This document shows, piece after piece, positions 19,193 through 30,052 of a stretch of 64,000 nucleotides of DNA. Numbering within the stretch: the stretch's first letter is position 1; each line of letters opens with the position of its first letter. The stretch is from Thalassoglobus polymorphus. GTDB lineage: Bacteria > Planctomycetota > Planctomycetia > Planctomycetales > Planctomycetaceae. Where the stretch lies: the NCBI RefSeq assembly GCF_007744255.1, contig NZ_CP036267.1, forward strand, positions 3,599,500-3,663,499, read 5' to 3'. The translations under genes were made by a program, and so were the position numbers. A model generated the notes under the pieces. It ran no database searches. It saw only the letters and a program-made list of their open reading frames with translations, and was not told the origin of the DNA.

Positions 19193-20600
19193 CGCGAATC
19201 GCCTGTGTCATCTTCTCTAAGGTGAGTTCGAGGCTTCCCCGGTCAAAAGGGGTTTGCCAAACGGGATAAACATCGGTGTCGTACAATTCCGCAGGAGGAA
19301 GGTAACCCACCGATCCATTGATCAAGTTCATGCAAAGAATCGTCACTTCGGGAAATCGTTGACGAAGCTCCTGCTGGAGCACCGAATACGGCTCGCAGCA
19401 GCAACCGACGAGAACAGCGTCACCGATTCGCCATGTCGAAATCGGAAGCTGAAAAGTTGAGCCGTTACCGATACCGCGTCGGATGTCTCGTTTTCGTCGC
19501 AACCGCTCTTCGAGCGCTCGATCAGGACAGGCCAGCCGCTCCTTTTCAAGTTCCTCAGCGGTCGGCCAATCTTTGATCGGTAACTCGACCGTCAATTGAT
19601 CTGCAGACAGGATGCTTGAGATTTCGACCGGTTGATTCTTCCAGACGGCAAGTGGGGCTCCCGATTCGACTGCCCCGGTAAAAGCGAGCTGCTGCCCAGA
19701 TGGTTCCATATCTTCAAGGACAGCCAACGAAGCGTAAGCGAGCTGGCGTCCATGGTGATCAGCAACTTCGACATCACCCACGTATTGATTTCGAGGTGCC
19801 AAATCTCCGCAGGCCCCCAGCATAAACAAAGCTGGCGCACCGGTCACTTGCTGCATCGTCTCCCGCATCGCTCCCAGATAGTCGGGGGAAATGGCTTCGT
19901 TTTCCCAGGCCAGTGTGGTTGGGTGACAGGCATAATTCGTGATGGTGCCTCTCAGCTGACCGGACCGATCAGTGATGCGGCCAACGATGAGTGTCTCGTC
20001 GGGAGTCCCACTCGGATTGAACCCACACAAGACCCGATCGTTCTCAACACTCGGATCTGGCAGGTCTCGGTAAGTCGCCAGATTACATCGACCGGAATGC
20101 CAGTCGAGCGTTGATTCAACCTGTGAATTCAAAGAGTCCTGAACGGCCTTGACTGTCTTTTCGAACAGGTCCTCCATCCACGCATTCAGCAAGTCGCTGC
20201 CGGAGAGTGAATCGTCCGCATCCATGAGCGGTGGGCCGGCATGAGTATGGCTTAACGCGAAGATCAGCTGCGAGCTTTTCAACGACAACGCCTCAAGGAG
20301 TCGCGACGAAAAACTCTCATACGTCTGTGGAGTTTTCCACCAGCCGAGATCGGCATCGATGAAAACGAGTGGTGCTTCGCTGGCTGACGCCTTGATCGTC
20401 AGCACCGTCAACGTGAGTGGTCGATGAATCGAAGTAGCGACATCATGTTTTGCTGCCCCCCAATTTCGCGAGTAAACTCCCACTGGTGGAGTAATATCCG
20501 CCCGAGCGATCCCGATCAGTCCTTGAAAAGAAGGATGAGAAAATGGGGCTGGCGCAGGAGTTGAAGCAGCTGTTGGCTGCGATGCCTGTGATGGATTCAC
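19176..20600 (-). CDS. Neutral/alkaline ceramidase-like (PF04734-type) hydrolase
   Basis: A 474-residue protein related to the N-terminal domain of neutral/alkaline non-lysosomal ceramidases. [19 protein letters not shown] is the typical opening, [10 protein letters not shown] gives the zinc-binding His pair, and NYACHPTTL a further metal His. The segment equivalent to the ceramidase nucleophile motif (GDxSPN) reads GDLAPRN, so the catalytic serine is an alanine. I see no signal peptide. The protein is therefore probably not a true ceramidase. In planctomycetes such genes commonly sit with sugar-acid enzymes, as here. It overlaps the aldolase gene by 17 bases. Confidence 0.8.
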   Translation of the reverse strand: MNPSQASQPTAASTPAPAPFSHPSFQGLIGIARADITPPVGVYSRNWGAAKHDVATSIHRPLTLTVLTIKASASEAPLVFIDADLGWWKTPQTYESFSSRLLEALSLKSSQLIFALSHTHAGPPLMDADDSLSGSDLLNAWMEDLFEKTVKAVQDSLNSQVESTLDWHSGRCNLATYRDLPDPSVENDRVLCGFNPSGTPDETLIVGRITDRSGQLRGTITNYACHPTTLAWENEAISPDYLGAMRETMQQVTGAPALFMLGACGDLAPRNQYVGDVEVADHHGRQLAYASLAVLEDMEPSGQQLAFTGAVESGAPLAVWKNQPVEISSILSADQLTVELPIKDWPTAEELEKERLACPDRALEERLRRKRDIRRGIGNGSTFQLPISTWRIGDAVLVGCCCEPYSVLQQELRQRFPEVTILCMNLINGSVGYLPPAELYDTDVYPVWQTPFDRGSLELTLEKMTQAIRDALND

Positions 20601-20613
20601 GAATCGGCCTTTC

Positions 20614-20716
20614 TAGAGCATATTTCGAATGGGTGTTCGCGTTCTGCCTCGTGGCATCAGCGTATGGGCTTGTGAAAACGTACTTCGCGGACAAGAGAAG
20701 CATTGAAAATGCTCTA
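20614..20716. repeat. Dispersed palindromic element, family A, TA-flanked
   Basis: TA-GAGCA at 20614-20620 and TGCTC-TA at 20710-20716 bound a 99-bp element containing TTCTGCCTCGTGGCATCAGC. It lies between the enolase-superfamily gene and the ceramidase-like gene, inside the presumed operon. It shares a 22-bp exact match with the copy at 6556-6636. Confidence 0.85.
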
Positions 20717-20742
20717 GCAAAGCGGCATCCTCCAAACTGCGT

Positions 20743-21921
20743 TTACCAATCGCCCACTGAGCCATCTTGATAGAAGACACGCTGAGGGACTTCCTGCTCG
20801 AAAGGATGCTTGCGAACTTCATCCTCATTAATCGTGATCCCAAGTCCCGGTTGCGTGTTTCGAGTGACCGTTCGGGTTGATTTGTCAATCGTATATCCTT
20901 CCTCAACGATATCATCTCGCCACGGAACATCGTTATGAACCGATTCGCAGATGATATAGTTTGGCTGAGAGAACCCGAATTCCAATGAGGCGGCTGTGCT
21001 GACCGGTCCCTGTGGATTGTGTGGAGCAAGTGCAATTCGATGTGCATCAGCCAGAGCAGCAATTCGCCGAGCCTCTGTGAATCCGCCACAATGTGTAAGA
21101 TCAAGCTGACAGATTTCACATCCACGAGCTGCAAAGAGATCTCGGAAGGCGGCCAGGTGCGTGAGACGTTCGCCCGTTGCGATGGGCGTTGTGACCGCGG
21201 CGTTAATGGCAGCGAGCGATTCGATATTCTCAGGCCAGCAAGGCTCTTCAAAAAAGTAGAGTCCATATTGATCGAGAGCTTTCGCAAATTGCATCCCCAT
21301 TGCTGGGGATGGTCGCGCGTGACAGTCGACCATAATATCGACCTCCTCACCGACGGCCTCACGCATTGCAGCAACGCACGCATCCGCAGCTTTAACCGGC
21401 TTTAAACCTTCCACGGCCATCGTCGGTGGGACTGCCATCGACTTAAATGCGGAAAACCCTTCTCCAACGGCCTGTTGCGCGAGATCCGCGAATTGCTTCG
21501 CATTGTCGACTGGTGTTTCGTAAAAGTTTTCGAGGTTCCCGCCACCAAGATGACAGTACAAACGAATCGTATCTCGTACCGGACCGCCCCAAAGCTTATG
21601 GCACGGAACTCCATGAATTTTCCCGACAATATCCCACAAAGCGAGATCGATCCCTGCAATCGCAGTTGATCGCGTCACTCCACTGCCGTGCCAGAAATGC
21701 TGCCGCCACATCATTTGCCAAAGATGCTCGACACACGTTGGGTCCTCTCCGATTAAGAGCGAAGAGAGATCTTCAATCGTTCCAACAACTCCGCGAGTGT
21801 GCCATTCAAGTGTCGCTTCTCCCCAACCGAACAGACCGGGCTGGTCAGTCACAACTTTGACGAAGACCCAATTCCTCATCCTTGCGTGACAGACCAAAGT
21901 TTCGATTGCGGTAATTTTCAT
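20743..21921 (-). CDS. Enolase-superfamily sugar-acid dehydratase (galactonate dehydratase-like)
   Basis: A 392-residue member of the mandelate racemase/muconate lactonizing group, closest by eye to D-galactonate dehydratase (DgoD, about 380 residues). These enzymes remove water from aldonic acids to give 2-keto-3-deoxy acids. The capping domain starts [20 protein letters not shown]. Mg ligands appear in [18 protein letters not shown] and IATGERLTH, and the catalytic His in [13 protein letters not shown]. It is the first gene of the leftward group and diverges from a GntR-type regulator across 230 bases containing a perfect palindrome. Its product would suit the downstream aldolase. The exact aldonate is unproven. 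Confidence 0.88.
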   Translation of the reverse strand: MKITAIETLVCHARMRNWVFVKVVTDQPGLFGWGEATLEWHTRGVVGTIEDLSSLLIGEDPTCVEHLWQMMWRQHFWHGSGVTRSTAIAGIDLALWDIVGKIHGVPCHKLWGGPVRDTIRLYCHLGGGNLENFYETPVDNAKQFADLAQQAVGEGFSAFKSMAVPPTMAVEGLKPVKAADACVAAMREAVGEEVDIMVDCHARPSPAMGMQFAKALDQYGLYFFEEPCWPENIESLAAINAAVTTPIATGERLTHLAAFRDLFAARGCEICQLDLTHCGGFTEARRIAALADAHRIALAPHNPQGPVSTAASLEFGFSQPNYIICESVHNDVPWRDDIVEEGYTIDKSTRTVTRNTQPGLGITINEDEVRKHPFEQEVPQRVFYQDGSVGDW

Positions 21922-22103
21922 CTGCGATTCCGTTAGCGTTCTTTGAAGTCGGTGCGTGATTTCCGTTGTTATTCCCTACAAATATTTTGCGGGAATGCTT
22001 TACCTCGTGTTGAGAAACTGCCGGAAGTCCTACGAAAAAGAGATCCCATGAGACTCCGAGAGGCAGTACTCAGTTTTCAGATCAGATCCAAAAACTTGAT
22101 TTT

Positions 22104-22130
22104 GGCGACAATGTACTTGATATTGTCGCC
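22104..22130. promoter_or_regulatory. Perfect palindrome, putative operator for the divergent GntR regulator
   Basis: GGCGACAAT (22104-22112) and ATTGTCGCC (22122-22130) are exact reverse complements around a 9-base spacer. The site lies in the only intergenic region between the regulator gene and the dehydratase gene, 22 bases before the regulator's ATG. That position and symmetry fit a site for a dimeric GntR-family repressor controlling itself and the operon. Confidence 0.65.
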
Positions 22131-22151
22131 GATGACAACTACGATCAAAGT

Positions 22152-23102
22152 ATGTCTATGGCAATGTACATCAAAGATGATCTCGCAGCCCATCTCCAAT
22201 CTGGCTGTCAGCTTCCTGTTCAACTAACTCTGGGTTCACTGGCCGAGCACTATCAAGTCAGCTTTACTCCGGTCCGTGCGGCAGTGGCAGAACTGATCGA
22301 CGAAGGTCTGCTTAAGAAAGGCCCCAATAAGCGATTAGTGGCAACGCCTCAGCAATCTTCCGAAGACTCTGGAGATTCAGAGCCACTCTTGCCCGAACCG
22401 CCGCGTGATCCCTATCAGAAAATCGCGAGCGATCTCGTGCGGCTCAGCCTTCGAGGCCAACCGATTTATTTACGCGAGGAAGCGACCGCTGAGAAGTACG
22501 ACATCAGTCGTTCTGCGATCCGCAACATCCTGCATCGACTCGCTGGCGAAGGAATTCTCAACCACATTCCCCGACGCGGCTGGCGGTTACAGCCATTTCG
22601 GCAAGATGATTTACAGGCATATATCGAGATCCGCGAAGTCCTTGAACTCAAGGCCCTCGAACTGGCGAGACCGAAATTTGAGACAAAAGAACTTCAGCGA
22701 ATTCTACAGGCAAACACTCCCGGAAATTCCACAACTCAGCCTCTGACTGTTGATGAATCGCTTCACGATTATTTCATCTCGCTTTCCGGGAACACTTACA
22801 TCCAGGACTTCTTCGATCGACAGGGACGATACTACCGCTTGCTGTTTGAATGGGAGGATCACGACAATGACGTCGCACTTGAAACAATGCGTCAACACCG
22901 AGAGATCATCACCGCCCTGCTGGACAAAAAGTGGGCGAGAGCATGCAAAGCATTGTCACATCACATACTCAACAACCACCCAATCCTGAGCCAGATCGAA
23001 CGGACAGCGTCGGCAGCACGGCCAGTCAGTGCTGCAAAGAACCTGGCCGTCAAACAGAGGCCACCAGGCCGAAAGCCAAGAGACCAAAAGTCAAAAGCTT
23101 AA
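22152..23102 (+). CDS. GntR-family transcription regulator with two winged-helix domains and FCD-type C-terminus
   Basis: A 316-residue DNA-binding protein. Two GntR-like winged-helix domains follow one another: residues about 5-65 (LGSLAEHYQVSFTPVRAAVAEL) and about 80-155 (EEATAEKYDISRSAIRNILHRLAGEGILNH). A helical FadR/FCD-type ligand domain follows (about 160-285, DLQAYIEIREVLELKALELA ... MRQHREIITALL). A lysine/arginine-rich tail ends the protein (PPGRKPRDQKSKA). Most family members have one winged helix, so the tandem is unusual. It faces the sugar-acid operon across a shared promoter and probably represses it until an aldonate or its product binds. The start at 22152 is the first ATG after the palindrome. 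Confidence 0.85.
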   Translation: MSMAMYIKDDLAAHLQSGCQLPVQLTLGSLAEHYQVSFTPVRAAVAELIDEGLLKKGPNKRLVATPQQSSEDSGDSEPLLPEPPRDPYQKIASDLVRLSLRGQPIYLREEATAEKYDISRSAIRNILHRLAGEGILNHIPRRGWRLQPFRQDDLQAYIEIREVLELKALELARPKFETKELQRILQANTPGNSTTQPLTVDESLHDYFISLSGNTYIQDFFDRQGRYYRLLFEWEDHDNDVALETMRQHREIITALLDKKWARACKALSHHILNNHPILSQIERTASAARPVSAAKNLAVKQRPPGRKPRDQKSKA

Positions 23103-23253
23103 GATGCAAAGGGTGAACTGGTTTCAGCTCTCACTCATTGAAGTGATAAAAAGTGACAACACGAGAAATTTCCCAACTGTGCGATCGTTCAGACCGCTTA
23201 AAAATGTGTGCAAAATGCAATATCGTGAATCGTTAACTGCACGGATACCAAAC

Positions 23254-26200
23254 ATGCATGGGACTCGTCTCCATGACAGAAACTCTTTCTGTTGGTTTAA
23301 GCGATCTTCTCTGATGGGCTTCGCCCTGTTCGTCATACTTTGCGGGGGGAGCAATGTTGCCCTCTCTGTGGAGAAGACGGTTTCGTATGAGAAGGACGTC
23401 AAGTCTCTGTTTCGTCAACGCTGTTTTGCCTGTCATGGAGCATTAAAACAAGAAGCCGGGCTTCGTCTTGATACCGTTGAGCTGATGATCAAAGGGGGCG
23501 ACTCCGGGGCAGTCATTCAACCGGGGCATCCATCAAAAAGCTTGTTGCTGGAACGGGTCTCTGCAACCGAAGAGTTTGAAGTGATGCCGCCGCACGGAGA
23601 GGGCGAACGACTCTCCAAGGAACAGATTGCAGCGATCCGCAAATGGATCACTGATGGGGCCCCTGCTCCGACGAATGAAGAACCAGAGACCGACCCCAAT
23701 CTGCATTGGGCATTTCAACCGATCCTTCGTCCGGAAGTCCCTCAACTCAATTCACAATGGGTCCGAAATCCAATCGATGCGTTCGTTGCACGACGACATC
23801 AAGAAAAGAATTTGACGCCCACTCCGGAACCGTCTCGATTGATGCTCCAGCGCCGCCTCTACATCGACTTGGTCGGAATGCCCCCCAGTCCTGAAGAGAT
23901 CGCTGACCTCAAAGCGAATGATTCACCCGACTGGTACGAACAAACTGTCGATAAGCTTCTCAACGATCCACGCTACGGAGAACGCTGGGGCCGACATTGG
24001 ATGGACATCTGGCGATACAGCGACTGGTGGGGACTAGGAAAACAGATGCGATACAGCCAGAAGCATATCTGGCACTGGCGAGACTGGATCATTGAATCAC
24101 TCAACGACGACCTCGCGTATGATGAAATGGTCCGCTTGATGCTGGCTGCGGATGAACTTGCTCCGAATGATTTGCAGAAGTTGCGAGCTTCGGGATATAT
24201 GGCGCGGAACTGGATGCTCTTCAATCGCGACGCCTGGATGGATGAAATTGTTGAACATGTGAGTAAAGGTTTCCTCGGGCTGACGATGAACTGCGCGAAA
24301 TGCCACGACCACAAATTTGATCCGATTTCTCATCGAGAATACTACAGCATGAGGGCATTCTTTGAGCCGTACCATGTTCGTATGGATCGTGTGCCGGGTG
24401 AGCCGGACCTCGTCAAAAACGGAATTCCTCGGGCGTTCGATTCACTGCTTGATAAGCCGACCTATTTATACTTGCGAGGAAATGAAGCAACTCCAGACAA
24501 GTCAGAGGTCATCAAGCCCGGCGTCCCAGCCATTGTGAGCGAGGGCGATCTTGTCATTCAACAAGTTGAACTCCCGCCTGAAGCATGGCAGCCAGTAAGG
24601 CGTCCCTGGATCATCAAGAATCAACTCGCCAAATCGGCAGCAACTTTGATTCCTGCCCAGAAAGCTCTTAATGAAGCAATCGCCCGCTTGGAAGCTGAAA
24701 CGAAACTGAATGAATCCGCTGCTTCCGTACAACCGGGACCGATCATCGAAGAAGACTTCACAACGTTTGATCAAAGCAAATGGAGAAGCTTGACCGGGAA
24801 ATGGACCCACAATGACGGAAAGTTGCACACAGAAGCAGAGACCCGCGGAGCAATCCGTTTCCTTGAGCACGCCCCACGCGACTTTGACGCGACAATTAAA
24901 TTTCGTCTTCACCCTGGTGGAAAATATCAAAGCATCGGCCTGGGCTTCGATGTCACCGAGACGACATCACAACTGGTCTACGCATCGGGCGGAGGCAATA
25001 AAGTTCAGGCGGCATACGACTCGGGAAGCGGAAATCAGTATCCCCGCGGAGATGCCCTCCACATTCAAACGATCGACACAGAGCAGGATTATGTCCTTCG
25101 AGTGCAGGCCAAAGGAGATCTGATCACCGCTTTCTTCAATGGAAGCAAAGTGATTCACTGGCGCAGTCCACAGCCTCGCAAATCGGGGGCGATGGAACTC
25201 GTCAGTTATGCCGTGTCTGCAGAAATTGATGAAGTGAGCGTTATCGCTCTCTCCAGTGAAAGCTCGCTTGAGATCGCACGTGATCAAGTCAAACTGGCAG
25301 AAATGGATCTCGAAATCGCGAAAGCAAAGCATCGAACTTTGGAGCGACGCGCTGCTGCCACTCAAGCAACCTGGGATGGTGACGCTCGAGAGGAAATCGA
25401 AGCAGCGTTGCGTGCTGAAATGCAGGTGAGCTTGCTTCAAACTCAACGAACACTTCTTGAGAAACAGCAACAAATCAAAGAAGTAAACGAAAAAGAAAAA
25501 GCGGCAATCGAGAAACAGATCGAGAAAGCCAATCAGGAACTTGCAAAGACTGAAAAACAGATCGCCTCGCCGATTGAGTCACTGGATAAATTTGAGCCGC
25601 TCCGGGGTGCGGAATGGACACCGACGCGATTTGCCAGTTCTGCAAAAGACGATCTTCCTGAAACATTCAAGCCAACAAGTACAGGCCGAAGAACCGCTCT
25701 CGCAAAATGGATTACCGACCCCAAAAATCCGCTTACCGCGAGAGTCGCTGCGAATCACATCTGGGCTCGGCATCTCGGCAGTCCAATTGTCGCGAGCGTC
25801 TTTGATTTCGGACGAAATGGAAGTTCGCCAACACACCCCGAACTGCTTGACTGGTTGGCATCTGAGCTGATAGACAACGGCTGGAGCATGAAACATCTTC
25901 ACCGCGTGATTGTTAATTCCTCGACCTACAGAATGGGCTCCTCGCTCGAAAGTGCGGACGACAATCTCTCACTGGACGAAGACAACCGCCACTTATGGCG
26001 ACGAACGCCGATTCGGATGGAATCTCAGGTCGTCCGTGATTCAATCTTGTCTCTCAGCGGTGAGTTGGACCTGACGATGGGCGGCCCGACAATTCCTATC
26101 GCTGCGCAAGTTGACTCAAAACGAAGAAGCCTCTACTTCTTTCATTCGAATAATGAACGCAACCTCTTTCTGACGATGTTTGACGAAGCTGCCGTTCGAG

Positions 26201-26508
26201 AATGCTATCAACGTGAACAAAGTGTCGTTCCGCAACAAGCGTTAGCGCTATCAAACAGCAAACTCGTTTTGGAGGCGGCTCCGAAAATTGTCAAACAGAT
26301 CGATAACGAGAACAAACTCAGCGATCTCGAATTTGTTCGCAAAGCCTTCGCATCGATACTTGGTATCGATGCGACTGAAGCCGAACTCACAGCGAGTCTG
26401 CGAGCATTATCCGATTGGAGCAAACAGCCCGAAGCCACTCCAGAATCTGCCCGGACACACTTCATTTGGGCACTTCTCAACCACAATGATTTTGTCACAT
26501 TAAGATAG
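23254..26508 (+). CDS. Planctomycete cytochrome C/DUF1549/DUF1553 protein with LamG-like insert
   Basis: About 1084 residues. I place the start at 23254 ([14 protein letters not shown]...), giving a basic n-region and the hydrophobic segment [13 protein letters not shown] of a signal peptide; ATGs further upstream would overlap the regulator gene or add a non-signal extension. Order: PSCyt1 heme domain with CFACH (about 57); DUF1549 (about 166-380) with a second CAKCH motif; a jelly-roll/LamG-like insert (about 496-666); a Lys/Glu-rich coiled coil (about 670-770); and DUF1553 (about 773-1076). These proteins occur beside DUF1501 partners throughout Planctomycetes. Their reaction is unknown. 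The next gene starts 17 bases downstream. Confidence 0.85.
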   Translation: MHGTRLHDRNSFCWFKRSSLMGFALFVILCGGSNVALSVEKTVSYEKDVKSLFRQRCFACHGALKQEAGLRLDTVELMIKGGDSGAVIQPGHPSKSLLLERVSATEEFEVMPPHGEGERLSKEQIAAIRKWITDGAPAPTNEEPETDPNLHWAFQPILRPEVPQLNSQWVRNPIDAFVARRHQEKNLTPTPEPSRLMLQRRLYIDLVGMPPSPEEIADLKANDSPDWYEQTVDKLLNDPRYGERWGRHWMDIWRYSDWWGLGKQMRYSQKHIWHWRDWIIESLNDDLAYDEMVRLMLAADELAPNDLQKLRASGYMARNWMLFNRDAWMDEIVEHVSKGFLGLTMNCAKCHDHKFDPISHREYYSMRAFFEPYHVRMDRVPGEPDLVKNGIPRAFDSLLDKPTYLYLRGNEATPDKSEVIKPGVPAIVSEGDLVIQQVELPPEAWQPVRRPWIIKNQLAKSAATLIPAQKALNEAIARLEAETKLNESAASVQPGPIIEEDFTTFDQSKWRSLTGKWTHNDGKLHTEAETRGAIRFLEHAPRDFDATIKFRLHPGGKYQSIGLGFDVTETTSQLVYASGGGNKVQAAYDSGSGNQYPRGDALHIQTIDTEQDYVLRVQAKGDLITAFFNGSKVIHWRSPQPRKSGAMELVSYAVSAEIDEVSVIALSSESSLEIARDQVKLAEMDLEIAKAKHRTLERRAAATQATWDGDAREEIEAALRAEMQVSLLQTQRTLLEKQQQIKEVNEKEKAAIEKQIEKANQELAKTEKQIASPIESLDKFEPLRGAEWTPTRFASSAKDDLPETFKPTSTGRRTALAKWITDPKNPLTARVAANHIWARHLGSPIVASVFDFGRNGSSPTHPELLDWLASELIDNGWSMKHLHRVIVNSSTYRMGSSLESADDNLSLDEDNRHLWRRTPIRMESQVVRDSILSLSGELDLTMGGPTIPIAAQVDSKRRSLYFFHSNNERNLFLTMFDEAAVRECYQREQSVVPQQALALSNSKLVLEAAPKIVKQIDNENKLSDLEFVRKAFASILGIDATEAELTASLRALSDWSKQPEATPESARTHFIWALLNHNDFVTLR

Positions 26509-26525
26509 CAGCGAGGGAGTTGAAC

Positions 26526-27968
26526 ATGAGTTCATCGAATCAAACAAGACGTTCGTTCCTCACGCACTCAGGAACAAGTTTCGCAAGCCTCGCCCTGGCA
26601 GCGATGCTGCAGAAAGATGGCTACTCCTCACCGGAATCGGCATGGTCGCCACCGAATGGAAAACCCCACTTCGCTCCGAAGGCGAAGAGCGTGATCTGGC
26701 TGTTCATGAACGGTGGCGTCAGCCACATGGAAAGTTTTGATCCGAAACCGCTACTGACAAAATACGGTGGAAAAACCATCGCAGAAACTCCGTTTGCTGA
26801 TGCTCAAGACCCGAAGAAGCTGGCGATTGAACGGCTCGTCGTGCCCGACGGAAATGGAAATCAACGGAATGAACTCTTTCCGCTCCAAGTCGGTTTCAAG
26901 AAGCATGGTGAAAGCGGAATTGAAGTCAGCGACTGGTTCCCTCACACGGCAGCAAACGTTGACAAGTTGGCTATTGTCCGCTCAATGTGGACGACAGACA
27001 GTAACCACGGAGCGCAGGTTCAGTTCCACTCCGGACGCCACGCAAACGATGGGATTTACCCCACACTGGGAGCGTGGGTCGACTACGGATTGGGAAGTTT
27101 GAATGAGAATTTGCCTCAGTTCATTTCTGTCGGAACGCGTCCCTATTGGAACAACCGCGACGGAAGCTACCTCGGCCCAAAGCACGACGCAGTCCCACTT
27201 CGAATCGATCCGAAGAATCCCCTGGATTTCAGTAAACCACAGAGCCCATTTTCACCGGCAGCCAAACAACGAGGCTTTGATCTGGTTCACGAACTCAACA
27301 CACTCCGCGGTGAAAACTATCCCAACGACCCTGCTCTTGCAGCTCGGATTGCCTCTTACGAACTGGCTTTCCGAATGCAATCGGCTGTTCCGAACGTGGT
27401 GAATTTTTCTGAAGAAACAGCGGAGACTCAGGCGTTGTATGGTCTTGACAATCCCGCATGTAAATCATTTGGTCAACAACTTTTGGCTGCGCGAAGATTT
27501 GTGGAACGAGGAGTCCGATTCATTCAAATCCAACATGGCGGCGGAGGGGCCGGAGCCTGGGATGCACATGGGAAGCTGAAATCTAACCACGAGAAGAACT
27601 CGCTCGCAGTTGATCAACCAATTGGGGGATTATTGACCGACCTGGATCGTCGTGGGATGCTCAACGACACAATGGTTGTCTTTGCAACAGAGTTTGGCCG
27701 CACCCCCGGATCTCAAGGAGCGGATGGGCGTGACCATCATATCTTTGGCTTCTCTGTCTGGATGGCAGGCGGCGGAATCAAAGGCGGAGTCGTTCATGGT
27801 GCGACCGATGAAATTGGATTCCATGCGGTTGAAAACCGACATTACGTGACCGATATCCACGCCACAATCCTCAAGCAACTCGGCCTCGATTCCCACAAAC
27901 TCGAAGTCCCTGGCCGAAAACGTCTCGAAATCGATCACGGCAAAGCCATTGACGAAATCATCGCTTAA
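26526..27968 (+). CDS. DUF1501 protein (alkaline-phosphatase/sulfatase fold), Tat-exported
   Basis: A 480-residue protein starting at the ATG at 26526, which has a GAGGGAG ribosome site; an in-frame TTG six bases upstream is less likely. The N-terminus [10 protein letters not shown] followed by a hydrophobic stretch is a twin-arginine signal. DUF1501 landmarks are [55 protein letters not shown] and [19 protein letters not shown]. The family is related to sulfatases and phosphatases, but its substrates are unknown. It is always found with DUF1549/DUF1553 proteins, and here it directly follows one, so the two probably work together in the periplasm. Confidence 0.9.
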   Translation: MSSSNQTRRSFLTHSGTSFASLALAAMLQKDGYSSPESAWSPPNGKPHFAPKAKSVIWLFMNGGVSHMESFDPKPLLTKYGGKTIAETPFADAQDPKKLAIERLVVPDGNGNQRNELFPLQVGFKKHGESGIEVSDWFPHTAANVDKLAIVRSMWTTDSNHGAQVQFHSGRHANDGIYPTLGAWVDYGLGSLNENLPQFISVGTRPYWNNRDGSYLGPKHDAVPLRIDPKNPLDFSKPQSPFSPAAKQRGFDLVHELNTLRGENYPNDPALAARIASYELAFRMQSAVPNVVNFSEETAETQALYGLDNPACKSFGQQLLAARRFVERGVRFIQIQHGGGGAGAWDAHGKLKSNHEKNSLAVDQPIGGLLTDLDRRGMLNDTMVVFATEFGRTPGSQGADGRDHHIFGFSVWMAGGGIKGGVVHGATDEIGFHAVENRHYVTDIHATILKQLGLDSHKLEVPGRKRLEIDHGKAIDEIIA

Positions 27969-28204
27969 GCCGCCCTGCAACACGAACAATCAAACCTCAC
28001 CTCCCCCCAAAGCAGCTGAAGCTCAGTGAGCAGAAGCCGCCTCCGATTCTGGCTTCGAGAGGAGTTCACTACGTTTCGGCGGGGAGTGTTTTTGGATTCA
28101 GCACAAAAAGTACAGGCTTCTTCGTTTCAACTCGAATTGTGCAGCTATGATCGTCGCGGCCAACAGATGTGACATCAATTGACGGTTTGCCACTTCGGGT
28201 TGGT

Positions 28205-28990
28205 TCATTCTGTAATCTTCCCGATTACGAGGTCATTCGCATCGCCCCCATCACCTGTTTCTTCGTAAGTGACTAAGGCAAACAATGAACTTCCCAACGG
28301 ACTTTGGACGTGAAATCGCCTCAAGAAGTTCTCGAAGTTTGTCATACTCTTGAAGAGTTCGTTGACCGGCCAGCGCGGAACTGAAATTGAATAGTTCGTT
28401 TTCTTTCTTGCAACCAGTTTTCGAACAAACATCAGAGGCAATGACCAGCTGAAGAAGTAGTGCAATCTTTCGACGCGGAATCCGGTACTGGTGAGCAGAG
28501 TTCGCAAATTGGCTGCGGTATACCTTCGAAAATGATGATTGACCTCATCGTGTGCGCTCCACAACGACATCAGTGCCGGAACAGTGATGATGGCTGCTCC
28601 ATTTGGTCGCAGAATTTTCTTGAGCGCAAGCAAAGCATCTTCGTCCTGTTCGATGTGTTCGAGGACGTCGAGCATCAGCACGAGATCAAACTTCTCTTCG
28701 GGGACATAACTTGCATCAAAGAAACGTTGTTCGATGCGGTCCTCCCACTTGGGGATGGCGTGAGCCAGATGCGGGTCCGGTTCGATTCCAGAGATGCTGC
28801 CAAAGCGACTGAAGTCATCAAATGCGACACCACCGCCACAGCCGATATCGAGCAGTCGCCACTCTTCATCAGAAGCTTTTCGCTTCTTCCGGAGTTTGCG
28901 GATTGCGCGCATCACCAGTTCATGGCGAGACTTCCACCACCAATGGTTTTTCCAAAGGTGAATGTATTCTTCACTATAATCGCCTTGCAC
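28205..28990 (-). CDS. Class I SAM-dependent methyltransferase
   Basis: A 261-residue cytoplasmic protein. The SAM-binding glycine motif is LLDIGCGGGVAF (about 46-57), with the acidic end of strand 2 in ISGIEPDP. VLMLDVLEHIEQDEDALLAL and LRPNGAAIITVPA complete the fold. The sequence around FRRYTAANLRTLLTSTGF is typical of methyltransferases placed with glycosyltransferases. Its first 17 bases overlap the end of the GT2 gene, so the two are translationally coupled. It may modify a lipid-linked sugar or lipid carrier. The acceptor cannot be read from the sequence. Confidence 0.85.
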   Translation of the reverse strand: MQGDYSEEYIHLWKNHWWWKSRHELVMRAIRKLRKKRKASDEEWRLLDIGCGGGVAFDDFSRFGSISGIEPDPHLAHAIPKWEDRIEQRFFDASYVPEEKFDLVLMLDVLEHIEQDEDALLALKKILRPNGAAIITVPALMSLWSAHDEVNHHFRRYTAANLRTLLTSTGFRVERLHYFFSWSLPLMFVRKLVARKKTNYSISVPRWPVNELFKSMTNFENFLRRFHVQSPLGSSLFALVTYEETGDGGDANDLVIGKITE

Positions 28991-30002
28991 GCTCTGCTTC
29001 CTCCGTGGTCACAAAACGTTCCACACCTTTGGGCGTCGGAACTTGAAACTCCTTCTCGCATCCAAACCCGGTCGCCTCAGCAACAATCCAGCCGGGGCGG
29101 CCTTTGACTTCATCAAAAATTCTGGCAATGTATTCGCCGACGATGCCCAACATCAGCATTTGCACACCCGACAGGAACAAAGCAATCGAAACCAAACTGG
29201 TCCAGCCCATCGAATGGGACGGATTCATTCCCCAAATCGTGACGTCAGTCATTCGCCAGATCACAAGAGCAACGACCATCAGAGCGGAGCAGAAGCAGAA
29301 GATCAACCCAAGAAGGCTGGCAATTCGGAGTGGAAGCGCGCTGAAACCGAGAATACCATCAAACGCGAGGCGGAACAGTTTTGAGAGAGTATATTTTGAT
29401 TCGCCATCGTCTCGAGCGTCGCGGTTGTACTCGATTCCTGTTTGCCGAAACCCGCTCCAGGTACGGAGTCCACGAACAAATCGCGTCCGTTCCGGGAGTC
29501 CGTTCATCACGTTGACGACTTTTCGATCCATCACACAAAAATCTCCCGCATCGAGAGGAATCTCAATTGAGGCACACTTTTGCAGCAGGCGATAAAATGA
29601 TTTGTAGGCAAACCGTTTGAGAAAATGTTCCCGACGAGAAGCGCGCACGGCATAAACGACTTCGTAGCCTTCTTCCCAACGGGCAAATAACTTTTTGAGC
29701 AACTCGGGAGGATCTTGCAAATCGCCATCGATCACACCGACAACATCCCCTTGTGCAAACGAAAGCCCCGCAGAGACGGCAGCTTGATGTCCGAAGTTTC
29801 GTGAGAACGAGATCTTCTTCCAACGTGGATCGCGCGAGTTAATATCGTCGAGGAGGTCTGACGTCAAATCTGTAGAACCGTCGTCGATGCAAAGAATTTC
29901 GAAATCATCACCCCAAGTCTCCGCAGCTTCAGTGACGCGCTGGTACAACCGTGGGATGGTTTCTTGTTCATTAAAGACGGGGATGACAAGTGAATATTTC
30001 AT
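28974..30002 (-). CDS. Family 2 glycosyltransferase, polyisoprenyl-phosphate type
   Basis: A 342-residue membrane-associated GT2 enzyme of the GtrB/ArnC kind, which moves a sugar from a nucleotide donor to undecaprenyl phosphate. MKYSLVIPVFNEQETIPRLY starts the fold, ILCIDDGSTD carries the nucleotide-binding aspartates, and GVIDGDLQDPPELL the metal-binding DxD-like motif. Two hydrophobic helices near the C-terminus (about 228-255 and 268-292) anchor it to the inner membrane. It overlaps the methyltransferase gene. Together with neighbouring polytopic proteins it suggests lipid-linked sugar donors for envelope glycosylation. Confidence 0.9.
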   Translation of the reverse strand: MKYSLVIPVFNEQETIPRLYQRVTEAAETWGDDFEILCIDDGSTDLTSDLLDDINSRDPRWKKISFSRNFGHQAAVSAGLSFAQGDVVGVIDGDLQDPPELLKKLFARWEEGYEVVYAVRASRREHFLKRFAYKSFYRLLQKCASIEIPLDAGDFCVMDRKVVNVMNGLPERTRFVRGLRTWSGFRQTGIEYNRDARDDGESKYTLSKLFRLAFDGILGFSALPLRIASLLGLIFCFCSALMVVALVIWRMTDVTIWGMNPSHSMGWTSLVSIALFLSGVQMLMLGIVGEYIARIFDEVKGRPGWIVAEATGFGCEKEFQVPTPKGVERFVTTEEAERARRL

Positions 30003-30052
30003 TGGACGTCCTTTTGTTCTTCTCCGAAAACCTGTGCTTGAGTAGTTTCCCG

